A stretch of 64,000 nt of DNA from Stenotrophomonas maltophilia (GCF_006970445.1 NZ_CP033877.1:2364750-2428749); one strand, 5' to 3'. Positions 47,353-56,491 are shown, numbered from the stretch's first letter. The notes: generated by a model from the letters alone, not told the origin. Made by a program: numbers and translations.

Positions 47353-48596
47353 CGGGATTCTCCTTCAGCAACGGATGTGGCCGCTTCCCAGCGCGCCAGG
47401 GCAATGGCGTGGTCGGCACGCGCTTCGATCAGCGCGGCCTCGAAGTCGCGCCAGCTGCGGCGCGCATCCAGCAGATCGGTCAGGCTGGCGGCGCCGCGGC
47501 GGTAGGCCAGTTCAATGCCCTGCACCGCCTTGCGTGCAGCATCGGACTGCAACCCTTCGTAGTCGTTGCGACGCTGCGCAGCGGACTGCGCGCTCGCCTG
47601 CAGCTGGTCAAGCTCGGCGCGTGCTTCGCGCTGCAGCACCTGCAATTCCAGCGCGGCGCTGTCGCGGTCGGCCTCGGCACGCTGGATCGCACCGCGTGCG
47701 CGCGACGGGCCGCCCAGTGGAATGGTCAACGACACGCCCCAGGTGACACCGCTGATGTCGGTGGGCTCGCGCTCCGCCTCCACGCCCAGCTGGATGTCGC
47801 GATGGCGCTCGCTCCGCGCCAGTGCCACGCCCGCGTCGGCGGCGGCCAGGCGCGAACGCGCCGCACGCAGGTCGGCGCGCTGCTGCGGATCGAACGCACG
47901 CACATCGGCCACGCTGCTGGCATCCGGCCAGGGGTCATCGGCGCTGAGGTCACGGCTGTCATCGCTGCCGAGCAGCAGGCCCAGCGCATGCCGCGCATCG
48001 CGCAGATCCAGGGCCGCCTCGCGCGCCGCGTCGGCCACCGCCAGATCGTCCACCGCCAGCCGCGCGCGATCCACCGGCGCCATCGCCCCGGTGGCCACCT
48101 GCTTGTCGGCCGCGGTCATCTGTTCGACCGAACTCCGCCGGTTGGCGTCGGCAATCTGCGCCCGCTCCTGCGCACCCTTCAGGCCGAAATAGGCTTCATG
48201 AAGCGCCACCTGCTGGCGGCGCCGGGCATCGAGCATGTCCAGTCCGGCCACTTCCAGCAGCGCGTCCGCCTGGCGGATGCGCAATGCGCGCTTGCCGCCG
48301 CGCTCCCAGGTCCAGCCCAGGCCCAGCGTGCTGTCCACCCGCTTGTCCTGCCAGCGCCCCGGGCCGATGCCATGCTTGGGGCTGATCTTGCTGGTACCGA
48401 TCGACAGCTCGGTGGCCGGGCGCAACGCCGCTGTCTGCGCATCACCCTGCACCCCGCGCAGCTCCAGTGCCGCCGCGCGCAGGTCCGGGTTGTGCGCTTC
48501 CATTGCACGCTGCGCATCCGCCAGGGACAGCGCCGAAGCCGCAGGCGCGCACGAAAGGGCGGCCAGCACGACCGCAAGACGAGGGGAGAAATTCAT
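47349..48596 (-). CDS. Outer-membrane factor, CzcC-like (TolC family)
   Basis: A 415-residue outer-membrane efflux channel protein. A signal peptide ends SAASA/ALS near residue 22, and two OEP repeats follow, with LADAQRAMEAHNPDLRAAALEL at the start and GAIQRAEADRDSAALELQVL later. It is the first gene of the czcCBA-like operon. ATG 48596 is preferred because the upstream frame runs through the promoter region. The divergent regulator gene starts 62 bp away across a region with direct repeats. Confidence 0.88.
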   Translation of the reverse strand: MNFSPRLAVVLAALSCAPAASALSLADAQRAMEAHNPDLRAAALELRGVQGDAQTAALRPATELSIGTSKISPKHGIGPGRWQDKRVDSTLGLGWTWERGGKRALRIRQADALLEVAGLDMLDARRRQQVALHEAYFGLKGAQERAQIADANRRSSVEQMTAADKQVATGAMAPVDRARLAVDDLAVADAAREAALDLRDARHALGLLLGSDDSRDLSADDPWPDASSVADVRAFDPQQRADLRAARSRLAAADAGVALARSERHRDIQLGVEAEREPTDISGVTWGVSLTIPLGGPSRARGAIQRAEADRDSAALELQVLQREARAELDQLQASAQSAAQRRNDYEGLQSDAARKAVQGIELAYRRGAASLTDLLDARRSWRDFEAALIEARADHAIALARWEAATSVAEGESR

Positions 48597-48599
48597 GCA

Positions 48600-48657
48600 C
48601 GTCACGGTAAGGTGACGCACTTGCGCCAAACTTGCCCCAACCTTGCACGAAGCTTGC
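48600..48657. promoter_or_regulatory. Divergent czc/regulator control region with four 11-bp repeats
   Basis: CGTCAC-GGTAAG-GTGACG (48600-48617) is a perfect inverted repeat. Next to it, CTTGC occurs at 48620, 48631, 48642 and 48653, exactly 11 bp apart. OmpR/PhoB-type regulators bind head-to-tail repeats with this one-helical-turn spacing. The last copy ends one base before the ATG of the regulator gene, which has no good ribosome site, so its mRNA may be leaderless. Confidence 0.72.
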
Positions 48658-48658
48658 A

Positions 48659-49333
48659 ATGCGAATCCTGCTGATCGAAGACGACGCTGCCCTGGCCGAT
48701 GGGCTGATCCGTGCCCTGCAGGGCGCCGGCCATCTCTGCGACCACCTCTCGCGTGGGCTGCACGCGCCGGCTGCACTGGCCAGCGCACCGTATGACGTGA
48801 TGGTGCTCGACCTTTCATTGCCCGACGTCGATGGCCTGGACCTGCTCTCGCGCCTGCGCAACGACGGCGTCACCCTGCCGGTGCTGATCCTCACGGCGCG
48901 CGATGGCGTGGAGGACCGCATTCTTGGCCTGGACCGCGGTGGCGATGATTACCTGGCCAAGCCGTTCGCACTGGGTGAGCTGGAAGCCCGCCTGCGTGCA
49001 CTGTCACGCCGCCGCAGCGATGCACCGGCGCAGAAGCGCCTGGGCCGGTTGTGCTTCGACAGCATCCGCAATGAAGCGCAGGTAGATGGCCAACGCATCG
49101 AACTGACCGCCCGCGAGCTGTCGCTGGTCGAGGCACTGATGCAGCACCCCGGCCGCACCGTCACCAAACAGCGCCTGTTCGACGCCTTGTACAGCTGGGA
49201 TCACGAGGCCAACCTGTCGGTGATCGAAGTGCATGTCAGCCGCCTGCGCCGCAAGCTGGAACAGGCACGCGCCGGCGTCGGCATCCGCATGCTGCGCGGC
49301 CTGGGCTATCGGCTGGAGGCCGGCGGTGACTGA
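48659..49333 (+). CDS. OmpR-family regulator of the RND operon
   Basis: A 224-residue response regulator: acidic residues in IEDDA (7-9), phospho-Asp51 in VLDLSLPD, Lys in DYLAKPF, and a winged helix with LTARELSLVEALMQHPGRTVTKQ and NLSVIEVHVSRLRRKL. The winged helix is of the TctD/QseB group rather than the CusR group. It is divergent from czcCBA-like genes and its stop overlaps the kinase start by eight bases, so this pair is the likely local regulator. Confidence 0.9.
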   Translation: MRILLIEDDAALADGLIRALQGAGHLCDHLSRGLHAPAALASAPYDVMVLDLSLPDVDGLDLLSRLRNDGVTLPVLILTARDGVEDRILGLDRGGDDYLAKPFALGELEARLRALSRRRSDAPAQKRLGRLCFDSIRNEAQVDGQRIELTARELSLVEALMQHPGRTVTKQRLFDALYSWDHEANLSVIEVHVSRLRRKLEQARAGVGIRMLRGLGYRLEAGGD

Positions 49334-50708
49334 GCGCGTGCACAGCCTGCGTGGCCTGCTGCTGCGCCGCCTGTGGCTGCCGCTGCTGGTACTGCTGCTG
49401 TGCAGCGCGGTGGGTTCCTTCGCGCTGGCCCGCTTCTACGCCGGCCAGGTCTACGACCGCTGGCTGCTGGACTCGGCGATGTCGTTGTCCGAGCTGGTGA
49501 AGGTGCAGGACGGGCGTGCCTCGATCGAGATCACCCCGGCGGTGTCGCGCATGTTCACCTGGGACACCGCCGACGAAGTGCACGGCGAGGTGGTGGATGC
49601 CGATGGCGGGCGACTGTATGGCGACCTGCCTGAGGCGCTGCCACGCCCCGCGGCCGGCTCTGCAGGTGATGACGACGCCGTCTACTACGATGCGCGCCTT
49701 CGTGGGCAAGCCGTGCGCATGGTGGAAGTGGTGGTCAGTGCCGGGCCGGGCCACGATATCCGGCTGCGCGTGGCTGAAACGCTGCGCAAGCGCCATCGCC
49801 TGGAACGCAAGCTGCTGCTGACCAGCATCCCGTTCCAGGCCGCGATCCTGGCACTGGCCGCATGGTTGGCCTGGTCCGGTACCGGTGCCGCCGCACGGCA
49901 CGCCAACCAGGTAGCGCGCAGGCTGGCCAGCCCGCGCCCGGACCCATTGGCGCCACTGGAGCCCGCGCAGGAAGCCCCACGCGAACTGTGGCCAGCGGTG
50001 GAAGCCTATAACGCGCTGCTGCAACGGCTGGACGCGATGCAGGCCGCGCAACGGCGCTTTGTCAGCAACGCCGCACACCAGTTGCGCACGCCGCTGGCCG
50101 CGATGCAGGTGGAGCTGGAGAGTTCATTGCGCCAGCATGATCCGCAGGCGCAGCAACTGGCGCTGTCCGGCACGCTGGCCGGGCTGGCGCGGCTGCAGCA
50201 CCTGGTCAACCAGCTGCTGATGCTCAGCCGCTCCGAGGATCCGCATGGCAGCGCACTGCCGCTGCAGCCGCTGGACCTGGCCGCGCTGGCACGCGATGTG
50301 GTCGAGCGCTACGCCGACCGTGCGTTGGCGGCGGGCGTGGACCTGGGTTACGACGGACCCGACGACGGCGTGCAGGTACAGGGCCATCCACAGCTCCTGC
50401 GCGAGGCACTGGGCAATCTGCTGGACAACGCGCTGCGCTACGGCGCCGTGCCCGGTGTGATCACCCTGGGGCTACAGCAGGATGCCGAGGGCGTGCAGGT
50501 GTGGGTGGACGATGATGGCGCCGGCATCGCCGAAGCCGAACGCGCGCGCGTCACGGAACGCTTCTACCGGGCAAGCAGCGAGGGCGACGGCTGCGGGCTG
50601 GGACTGGCGATCGTGGCCGAGATCGCGCAGCGGCATGGTGCGGCGCTGGTGATTGATGGCGCGCCGATCGGTGGCGCGCGAGTGGGGTTGTGGTTCCGTT
50701 CCCGTTGA
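49326..50708 (+). CDS. Sensor histidine kinase, TctE/QseC-like
   Basis: A 460-residue kinase starting at GTG 49326 inside the regulator 3' end. Two membrane helices (about 12-34 and 160-182) flank a periplasmic 2CSK_N-type domain containing MSLSELVKVQDGRASIEI. HisKA has His in FVSNAAHQLRTPLAAM (about 250), and HATPase has NLLDNALRYGA and GCGLGLAIVAEIAQRHG. It probably senses metal or cell-envelope cues and phosphorylates the adjacent regulator. A SMAG array begins ten bases after its stop. Confidence 0.9.
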   Translation: MTERVHSLRGLLLRRLWLPLLVLLLCSAVGSFALARFYAGQVYDRWLLDSAMSLSELVKVQDGRASIEITPAVSRMFTWDTADEVHGEVVDADGGRLYGDLPEALPRPAAGSAGDDDAVYYDARLRGQAVRMVEVVVSAGPGHDIRLRVAETLRKRHRLERKLLLTSIPFQAAILALAAWLAWSGTGAAARHANQVARRLASPRPDPLAPLEPAQEAPRELWPAVEAYNALLQRLDAMQAAQRRFVSNAAHQLRTPLAAMQVELESSLRQHDPQAQQLALSGTLAGLARLQHLVNQLLMLSRSEDPHGSALPLQPLDLAALARDVVERYADRALAAGVDLGYDGPDDGVQVQGHPQLLREALGNLLDNALRYGAVPGVITLGLQQDAEGVQVWVDDDGAGIAEAERARVTERFYRASSEGDGCGLGLAIVAEIAQRHGAALVIDGAPIGGARVGLWFRSR

Positions 50709-50717
50709 CGTCCGGCG

Positions 50718-51084
50718 TGCCAACCAAGGTTGGCACCTACCAAAAGCTCCACGGCCTGCGGATTCCGGTAGATGCCAACCTTGGTTGGCGCCGTTGATGT
50801 CCCGCGTGCCAACCAAGGTTGGCACCTACCAAAGGCCCCACGGCCGGCGGATTCCGGTAGATGCCAACCTTGGTTGGCGCCGTTGATGTTCCGCGTGCCA
50901 ACCAAGGTTGGCACCTACCAAGGCCCCACGGCCTGCGGATTCCGGTAGATGCCAACCTTGGTTGGCGCCGTTGATGTTCTGCGTGCCAACCGAGGTTGGC
51001 ACCTACCCAATCACGCCGCCCGGTAGACGCCCACCTTGGTGGGCGCCGTCGACCTTCTGCGTGCCAACCAAGGTTGGCACCTAC
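50718..51084. repeat. Tandem array of SMAG dimers, about 4.5 copies
   Basis: Nine palindromic units alternate in orientation. Reversed units (TGCCAACC..GGTTGGCACCTAC) start at 50718, 50807, 50896, 50983 and 51062. Forward units (GTAGATGCCAACC..) start at 50768, 50857, 50945 and 51022. Unit-to-unit spacing of the reversed set is 89, 89, 87 and 79 bp, and the sequences between units (GGCCCCACGGCC, GCCGTTGATGT) also repeat. So a dimer of about 89 bp was copied in tandem. The right end is degenerate: CCGAGG at 50983 and a GCCCACC subtype at 51022. It fills the 419-bp gap between the convergent kinase and GH92 genes. Confidence 0.92.
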
Positions 51085-51127
51085 CAAGTGCGGGGCAATG
51101 ACGGCGGCAATGCGGAGCCGCCCATCG

Positions 51128-53479
51128 TCATCGGCTCATCGAATACGGCGCCTGCGCGCCCTGCCCCGGCCAGTCCTTGTTCGGCCCGGCCTGCATGCTG
51201 AAGCGCAGCTCACCACCGGCCAGGATCTCGTCGTGGCGCAGGAAGGTGCGCTGCAGCGGCTTGCCGTTGAGGCTCACGCTGCCGACGTAGGTGTGCCTGT
51301 CGTCCAGCCCATCGGCCACGATGGTGAACGTCTTGCCGTTGGGCAGGCGCATCGCGGTCTTCGGCAGGAACGGGCGACCCAGGATGTACTCGCCCGAGCC
51401 CGGGGCCACCGGGTAGAAGCCCAGTGCAGTAAACACGTACCACGCCGACATCTGGCCGACGTCATCATTGCCAGCCAGGCCATCGGGGCGGTCGGCGTAC
51501 TGGGTATCCATGATCTGCTTCAGGCGGGCCTGCGTGCGCCACGGTTGGCCGGCGTACGAGTACAGGTAGGCCACGTGGTGGCTGGGCTCGTTGCCGTGCG
51601 CGTACCAGCCGATCAGGCCGGTGATGTCTTCCATATGCTCGAAGATCGATGGATCCACCTTGGCGTTGAACACTTCGTCCAGGCGCGCGAGCAGCTTGTC
51701 GCTGCCACCATGCGCGGCGGCCAGCCCGGCCACATCCTGCGGCACGTACCACGAATACTGCCAGGCATTGCCCTCGGTGTAGTCGGTGCCGTAGCCGCTG
51801 GCGCTGGGGTCGAACGGCGTGCGGAAGCTGCCATCGCGCTTGCGCGCTCGCATGAAGCCGGTGTCCTTGTCGAACGCGTTGCGCCAGTTGCCGGCACGCG
51901 TGTCGAAGGTGGCCGCGATATCGGCCTTGCCCATCGCCTGCGCCATGCGTGCAATGGTCCAGTCGTCGAAGGCATATTCCAGCGTCTTGCTGGCCGCTTC
52001 GCCTTCCTCGTCGATCGGTACGTAACCCAGCTCGCGGTACTGCGCGATGCCATCGTACGGGCCGTAGTTGGCGGTCTCGACCATTGCCTTCAGCGCCTTG
52101 TCGGCGTCGAAGCCACGGATGCCTTTTACGTAGGCATCGGCGATCACCGGCACGGCGTGGTAGCCGATCATGCACCAGTCTTCCAGGCCGTGGAACGACC
52201 ATACCGGCAGCATGCCGTAGGGGCTGTGCTCATGGTGGGCCAGCATCGAATTGACGAAGTCGCTGTTGCGCTTCTCCGGCTGCACCAGCGTCAGCAACGG
52301 GTGCAACGCACGGTAGGTATCCCACAGCGAGAAGGTGGAGTAGTTGGTATAGCCCTTGGCCTGGTGCACGGCATTGTCCGAGCCGCGGTACTGGCCATCG
52401 GCATCCATGAACAACGTCGGCCCCAGCATCGTGTGGTACAGCGCGGTATAGGCGCTGCGTCGCGCATGTTCCGGCGCATCGATATCGAGCACCGACAGCG
52501 CCTGCGTCCATTCCTGCTTTGCCTGAGCGCGAACGCGGTCAAAATCGAAGTCCGCCACTTCCGCGTCGAGGTTGGCGATGGCACCGGCTTCACTGACCGG
52601 CGAGATCGCCACCTTGACCACCAGTGGTGCGTCCAGCTTGCCGAACGCGAACGTACCGACCAGCTGCCGCCCTTCGATCTGCGCACGCTGCGCCGGATTC
52701 TTCTCACCCGGCGGCGGGAAGCCCTTGTAGACGATGTCCTGCTCGGTGTTGTGCAGCTCGTGCCCGGCCAGCGGGCGCGAGAAGCGCATCGCGAAATACA
52801 GCTGGCGGCCCGGCGCCCAGCCACGGGTTTCGCGGAAGCCGGTCACCGTGCCATCGGCGCGCACCCGCACCCGCGACCACAGCACCTTGCCCGGGTAGTC
52901 GTACATGCTGGTGCGCATGTCCAGCAGCACCTTGGCGTCGGTGCCCTGGGGGAAGGCATAGCGATGCACGCCCACGCGCGCACTGGTGGTCAGCTCGGCG
53001 CGCACCCTGTAGTCATCCAGGGTGACCGCGTAATAGCCCGGCTCGGCCTTCTCGTCCGCGTGGCGGAAGCGCGATGCATAGCCGCTGCGCGGCTTTTCCG
53101 GATCACCGCGCTCCAGGCCGGGAGTGCCGGTGAACGGCATCAGCAGGATGTCGCCCAGGTCCGAATGACCGGTGCCGGAAAAATGCGTATGCGAGAAGCC
53201 GACGATGCTGCTGTCGTCGTAGCGGTAGCCGGCCGCCCAGCCATAGGCCTTTTCGCGTGGCTGGATGCGCGTGTCCGGGCTGAGCTGGACCATGCCGAAC
53301 GGCACCGTGGCGCCCGGGTAGGTATGGCCCTCGCCACCGGTGCCGATGAAGGGATCGACCGCGGCATAGGCGCGTTCGGCAGCGGTGTTCGGTGTGGCAG
53401 CCAGGGTGGCACCGGAGGCAAGCATGGCGGTAGCGGCGAAGGCGATCAGGAGACGACGGTCCAGCGTGGGCATCGGCAT
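51128..53479 (-). CDS. GH92 family alpha-mannosidase
   Basis: A 783-residue exported glycoside hydrolase of family 92, Ca2+-dependent exo-alpha-mannosidases. A signal peptide (RRLLIAFAATAMLASGATLA) is followed by VDPFIGTGGEGHTYPGATVPFGM, here in two blocks as in all GH92. Catalytic regions are TEGNAWQYSW (about 568, general acid region), YAHGNEPSHH (about 625) and GNDDVGQMSAWY (about 670, catalytic Asp pair). It should trim mannose from N-glycans or fungal mannans in the periplasm. Starts 53479 and 53473 are both possible, neither with a strong ribosome site. Confidence 0.9.
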   Translation of the reverse strand: MPMPTLDRRLLIAFAATAMLASGATLAATPNTAAERAYAAVDPFIGTGGEGHTYPGATVPFGMVQLSPDTRIQPREKAYGWAAGYRYDDSSIVGFSHTHFSGTGHSDLGDILLMPFTGTPGLERGDPEKPRSGYASRFRHADEKAEPGYYAVTLDDYRVRAELTTSARVGVHRYAFPQGTDAKVLLDMRTSMYDYPGKVLWSRVRVRADGTVTGFRETRGWAPGRQLYFAMRFSRPLAGHELHNTEQDIVYKGFPPPGEKNPAQRAQIEGRQLVGTFAFGKLDAPLVVKVAISPVSEAGAIANLDAEVADFDFDRVRAQAKQEWTQALSVLDIDAPEHARRSAYTALYHTMLGPTLFMDADGQYRGSDNAVHQAKGYTNYSTFSLWDTYRALHPLLTLVQPEKRNSDFVNSMLAHHEHSPYGMLPVWSFHGLEDWCMIGYHAVPVIADAYVKGIRGFDADKALKAMVETANYGPYDGIAQYRELGYVPIDEEGEAASKTLEYAFDDWTIARMAQAMGKADIAATFDTRAGNWRNAFDKDTGFMRARKRDGSFRTPFDPSASGYGTDYTEGNAWQYSWYVPQDVAGLAAAHGGSDKLLARLDEVFNAKVDPSIFEHMEDITGLIGWYAHGNEPSHHVAYLYSYAGQPWRTQARLKQIMDTQYADRPDGLAGNDDVGQMSAWYVFTALGFYPVAPGSGEYILGRPFLPKTAMRLPNGKTFTIVADGLDDRHTYVGSVSLNGKPLQRTFLRHDEILAGGELRFSMQAGPNKDWPGQGAQAPYSMSR

Positions 53480-53525
53480 TTGGATCGATTCAGATGGTGA
53501 CCCGATGCTAGCACCGGGCTTCACA

Positions 53526-53601
53526 CGCCGCATGTTGCGGCGCAGCTGAACGAATCCAAAGACGACAAAAGTTGTCCTATTTCATATGCAACTAATTGCA
53601 T
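53526..53601. promoter_or_regulatory. Three inverted repeats in the GH92/autotransporter gap
   Basis: The 347-bp divergent gap (53480-53826) holds CGCCGCA-TGT-TGCGGCG (53526-53542), GACAA-AAG-TTGTC (53564-53576) and ATGCAA-CTAA-TTGCAT (53586-53601). The last two lie in an A/T-rich stretch likely to contain a promoter. The remainder up to the autotransporter shows only a good ribosome site (CAGGAG) before ATG 53827. Confidence 0.45.
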
Positions 53602-53826
53602 GGCTCGCCTCATCGACGGTCAGCACACTTTGCCCGCTCTCAATGCACCAGCGCAGAACACCCGACCGCACCCCCATTGCGGCGTGACGCTCATCACATT
53701 GCGAGGCATCAAAACCGAAAAGGCCGCTGGAATCACTTCGCCTTCACGCCATCTCCGCGTTTGATTCACGCCGACGAAGTGAATGCGGTCCCTTTCCTGA
53801 AGTCTGGTCCCAACAGGAGTTCCGTC

Positions 53827-56205
53827 ATGAAGATCGCAGTTCGTCGTACTCTCGCGCTGGCTGTGGCCAGCTCGCTTGCCGTGGGCCTACCTGCCTACGC
53901 GGCCACCCTCACACCAGGTCAGTCTGCGACTGTGCAGCCGGGTGATGCGCCGGAAACATGGGTGCTCACAAACGCCCAACTCATCGTCAGTCCTGGTGGA
54001 AAGACGCTCAATGTCACTGGAAATCAGCACTCGCAGTTGAGGATCACTGGTGCGGAAGTCACCGCCAATCTTGTCTCAGGCGGAATAAGCCTTCAGGCCA
54101 GCGAACTGACACTCGCCAATTCCACCGTAACCAACACCGGTGGGCGGGGCATCGCCCTCGCGAGTGGTGATGCGCTCGGCGGGCCCATCGCCAATATCAG
54201 CAACAGTCAGGTCACCGGGCTGGGCATCGGTATCAGCGCCATCGCGCCACCCGGCCAGCGCGCCGTGCTGAACCTTGACCGCACTCAGGTGATCGGGACG
54301 CTGAGTGGTTCCGCCAATCCCGCGCTGAATGGAAACGGCATCGTCGCTTTCGAGCGTTCGGATATCGTGGTGGGCAACGGGAGTGTCGTCACCGGTGAGC
54401 AGAATGGCATCTATGCCGTGGGAAGTTCCACTTCAGCGGGCTCTTCCACTGTTGTGATCGACGCATCCAAGGTCGAAGGCAAAAGCGGTGCCGCGCTGAT
54501 CGTCGGCGCGCCGCGCAACCCCGCCTTTCCGGATACCGACATCCAGTTCACCGCCCGCAATGGCGCCGAACTCATCGGTGGCAACGGCAACCTGCTGGAA
54601 GTCACCGCGGCCGCCGCCAATGTCGGTTTCACCGTCGACAATTCGAAGCTCACCGGCAACATCATCAACACCGGCGGCAGCACCGTGAACGTTGCGCTGA
54701 ACAACAACGCCACCCTGCTCGGCGCCACCCAGAACATCACCTCGATGGCGGTGGACAATGCCCGCTGGCAGCTGAGCGGCAACAGCTCCACCGGCGCACT
54801 GTCGCTGGGCAGCGGCGGCGAGATCGCGCTGGGCGATGGTTCGGCCTTCCACACCCTTAACGTCGCCGGCAACTACACCGGCAACGGCGGCACCCTTACC
54901 TTCAACACCGTGTTGGCCGGCGATGATGCAGCCACCGACAGGCTGATCATTGGCGGTGACACCAGCGGCACCACCACGGTGCGCGTCAACAATGTCGGCG
55001 GCACCGGCGCGCAGACCAACCAGGGCATCGAGCTGATCCAGGTCGGTGGCGCGTCCAATGGCCAGTTCAACCTGGCCGGCCGTGCCGTGGCCGGCCAGTA
55101 CGAGTACTTCCTGCACAAGGGTACCGCGGCCGACGGCAACTGGTACCTGCGTTCGGAGCTGCCGACCGTGGGCGACCCGTGCGTGGGCGACCCCAACCTG
55201 CCCGGGTGCAGGCCGGTGGACCCGACCGATCCGGTGACCCCGGTCGATCCGGTGGACCCGACCGATCCACTCGATCCGGTGCCGTTGCTGCGTCCTGAAG
55301 TGGGCGCCTACCTGGCCAACCTGCAGGCGGCGCAGCGCATGTTCCGCCTGGGTTACCACGACCGCCATGCCGGCCAGAATTCCGGCCGCGCCTGGGCCCG
55401 CGTGGATGGTTCGCGCAATGGCTTCGATGCCATCACCCGCCAGCTCGACATCCGCGGCAACAGTCAGGCACTGACCGTCGGCGCCGATGTGTGGCGTCAC
55501 GAATCGGGCAGCAGCGCGGGCGTGATGCTGTCCACCGGCAACGCCAGCAGCACCGCCACCAATGAACTGACCGGCTACCACGCACGGGGCAAGGTGAAGG
55601 GTGAGGCGCTGGGGATCTACGGCACCTGGCGCGGCGGCAACGGCGCAGACCCGTATGCGGGTTTCTACGTGGATGGCTCGGTGCAGCGCGCGCAGTTCCG
55701 CAACCGCGTGCAGGGCGTCGGCCTGGCCGAAGAGCGCTACGACAGCCGTGCCTGGCAGGGCGCGCTGGAAACCGGCTATGCGTTCCGCGTGGGCGGTGCC
55801 AGCAACGGCGGCATCTATCTGGAACCGCAGCTGCAGGTGGGCTACAACCGCTGGAATGACAGCCGACACACCGAAGTGAACGGCACCACGGTCGCCAACG
55901 ATGATGCCAACGGCCTGTTCGGCCGCGCGGGCCTGCGCCTGTCCGGTGTGACCCGCTGGGGCAACGGGACGGCCGAAGTGCAGCCGTACCTGGCCGCCAA
56001 CTGGTTGCATACCCGCGCCGAATCGCAGATCCGCATGAATGACGAAGTGGCCGATGCCCGCGTACCGCGCAGCCGCGGTGAGTTCAGCGGCGGCGCATCG
56101 CTGAAGTTCGCCAACGGCATCGGCGCCTGGGGCGGCCTGTCGCTGCAGCGCGCCAGTGGCTATCACCAGACCACCGCACAGGTGGGTGTCAGTTACAGCT
56201 GGTAA
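53827..56205 (+). CDS. Autotransporter with pectin-lyase-like passenger
   Basis: A 792-residue type Va autotransporter. The signal peptide ends LPAYA (about 25). A beta-helix passenger (about 30-455) has many short Asn/Gly/Thr repeats (ITGAEVTANLVSGGISL, LTLANSTVTNTGGRGIAL). A Pro-Asp linker (about 455-490, PVDPTDPVTPVDPVDPTD) precedes the 12-strand barrel (about 510-792, ending QVGVSYSW). Such proteins are displayed for adhesion or biofilm formation. GC is uneven: 60-base blocks I counted by hand near 54001, 54061 and 54421 give 52-57%, while barrel blocks near 55381 and 55681 give 72-73%. CAGGAG precedes the ATG. Confidence 0.9.
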   Translation: MKIAVRRTLALAVASSLAVGLPAYAATLTPGQSATVQPGDAPETWVLTNAQLIVSPGGKTLNVTGNQHSQLRITGAEVTANLVSGGISLQASELTLANSTVTNTGGRGIALASGDALGGPIANISNSQVTGLGIGISAIAPPGQRAVLNLDRTQVIGTLSGSANPALNGNGIVAFERSDIVVGNGSVVTGEQNGIYAVGSSTSAGSSTVVIDASKVEGKSGAALIVGAPRNPAFPDTDIQFTARNGAELIGGNGNLLEVTAAAANVGFTVDNSKLTGNIINTGGSTVNVALNNNATLLGATQNITSMAVDNARWQLSGNSSTGALSLGSGGEIALGDGSAFHTLNVAGNYTGNGGTLTFNTVLAGDDAATDRLIIGGDTSGTTTVRVNNVGGTGAQTNQGIELIQVGGASNGQFNLAGRAVAGQYEYFLHKGTAADGNWYLRSELPTVGDPCVGDPNLPGCRPVDPTDPVTPVDPVDPTDPLDPVPLLRPEVGAYLANLQAAQRMFRLGYHDRHAGQNSGRAWARVDGSRNGFDAITRQLDIRGNSQALTVGADVWRHESGSSAGVMLSTGNASSTATNELTGYHARGKVKGEALGIYGTWRGGNGADPYAGFYVDGSVQRAQFRNRVQGVGLAEERYDSRAWQGALETGYAFRVGGASNGGIYLEPQLQVGYNRWNDSRHTEVNGTTVANDDANGLFGRAGLRLSGVTRWGNGTAEVQPYLAANWLHTRAESQIRMNDEVADARVPRSRGEFSGGASLKFANGIGAWGGLSLQRASGYHQTTAQVGVSYSW
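55215..55287 (+). repeat. Pro-Asp codon repeat in the autotransporter linker
   Basis: GACCCGACCGATCCGGTG-type units repeat imperfectly and encode alternating DP, TDP and VDP groups. Repeat number could vary and change linker length in frame. Confidence 0.7.
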
Positions 56206-56299
56206 TCGGTCGCCTTCAGCCCGTGATCGCTTCGATTGCGGGTTGATATCAAGGCGGGAGGTGTGGCCGTCGGACTGGGGTCCGCGGCCACGGCGTGAA

Positions 56300-56324
56300 G
56301 GGCGCGACAGGGATTGTCGCGCCC
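56300..56324 (+). terminator. Hairpin after the autotransporter gene
   Basis: GGGCGCGACA (56300-56309), loop GGGAT, and the exact reverse complement (56315-56324), followed by AACACTTATTTG. A strong stem with a weak T tract about 95 bp past the stop. Confidence 0.65.
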
Positions 56325-56351
56325 AACACTTATTTGCCGGGATCTACAGCG

Positions 56352-56491
56352 GTGAGTGACGTGACCTTTCGATTCTGCCCGTTTGGCAGAAAGCATCAAT
56401 GAGCGTTCCACGTCGTGATACGTGCAGGATGGCGCCGCAGCGGACATCCCGCTGCCGGGATTGGAACCCCCGAAAAGAAGGACAGAGATAG
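56352..56491 (+). other. Two overlapping short ORFs in a leader region
   Basis: GTG 56352 opens a 16-codon ORF (VSDVTFRFCPFGRKHQ) whose TGA overlaps ATG 56399 as ATGA. That ATG opens a 30-codon ORF (MSVPRRDTCRMAPQ...) ending at 56491. A third frame, 56422-56625, encodes 67 residues and its TGA overlaps the ATG of the 80-residue gene at 56622. These could be leader peptides; coding is unproven. Confidence 0.35.

Noticed and set aside
50718-51084. Regular repeats that could be taken for a CRISPR array
   Set aside because: The repeats are palindromic, alternate in orientation, carry GTAG/CTAC ends found elsewhere in the window, and the sequences between them also repeat. No cas genes are nearby.
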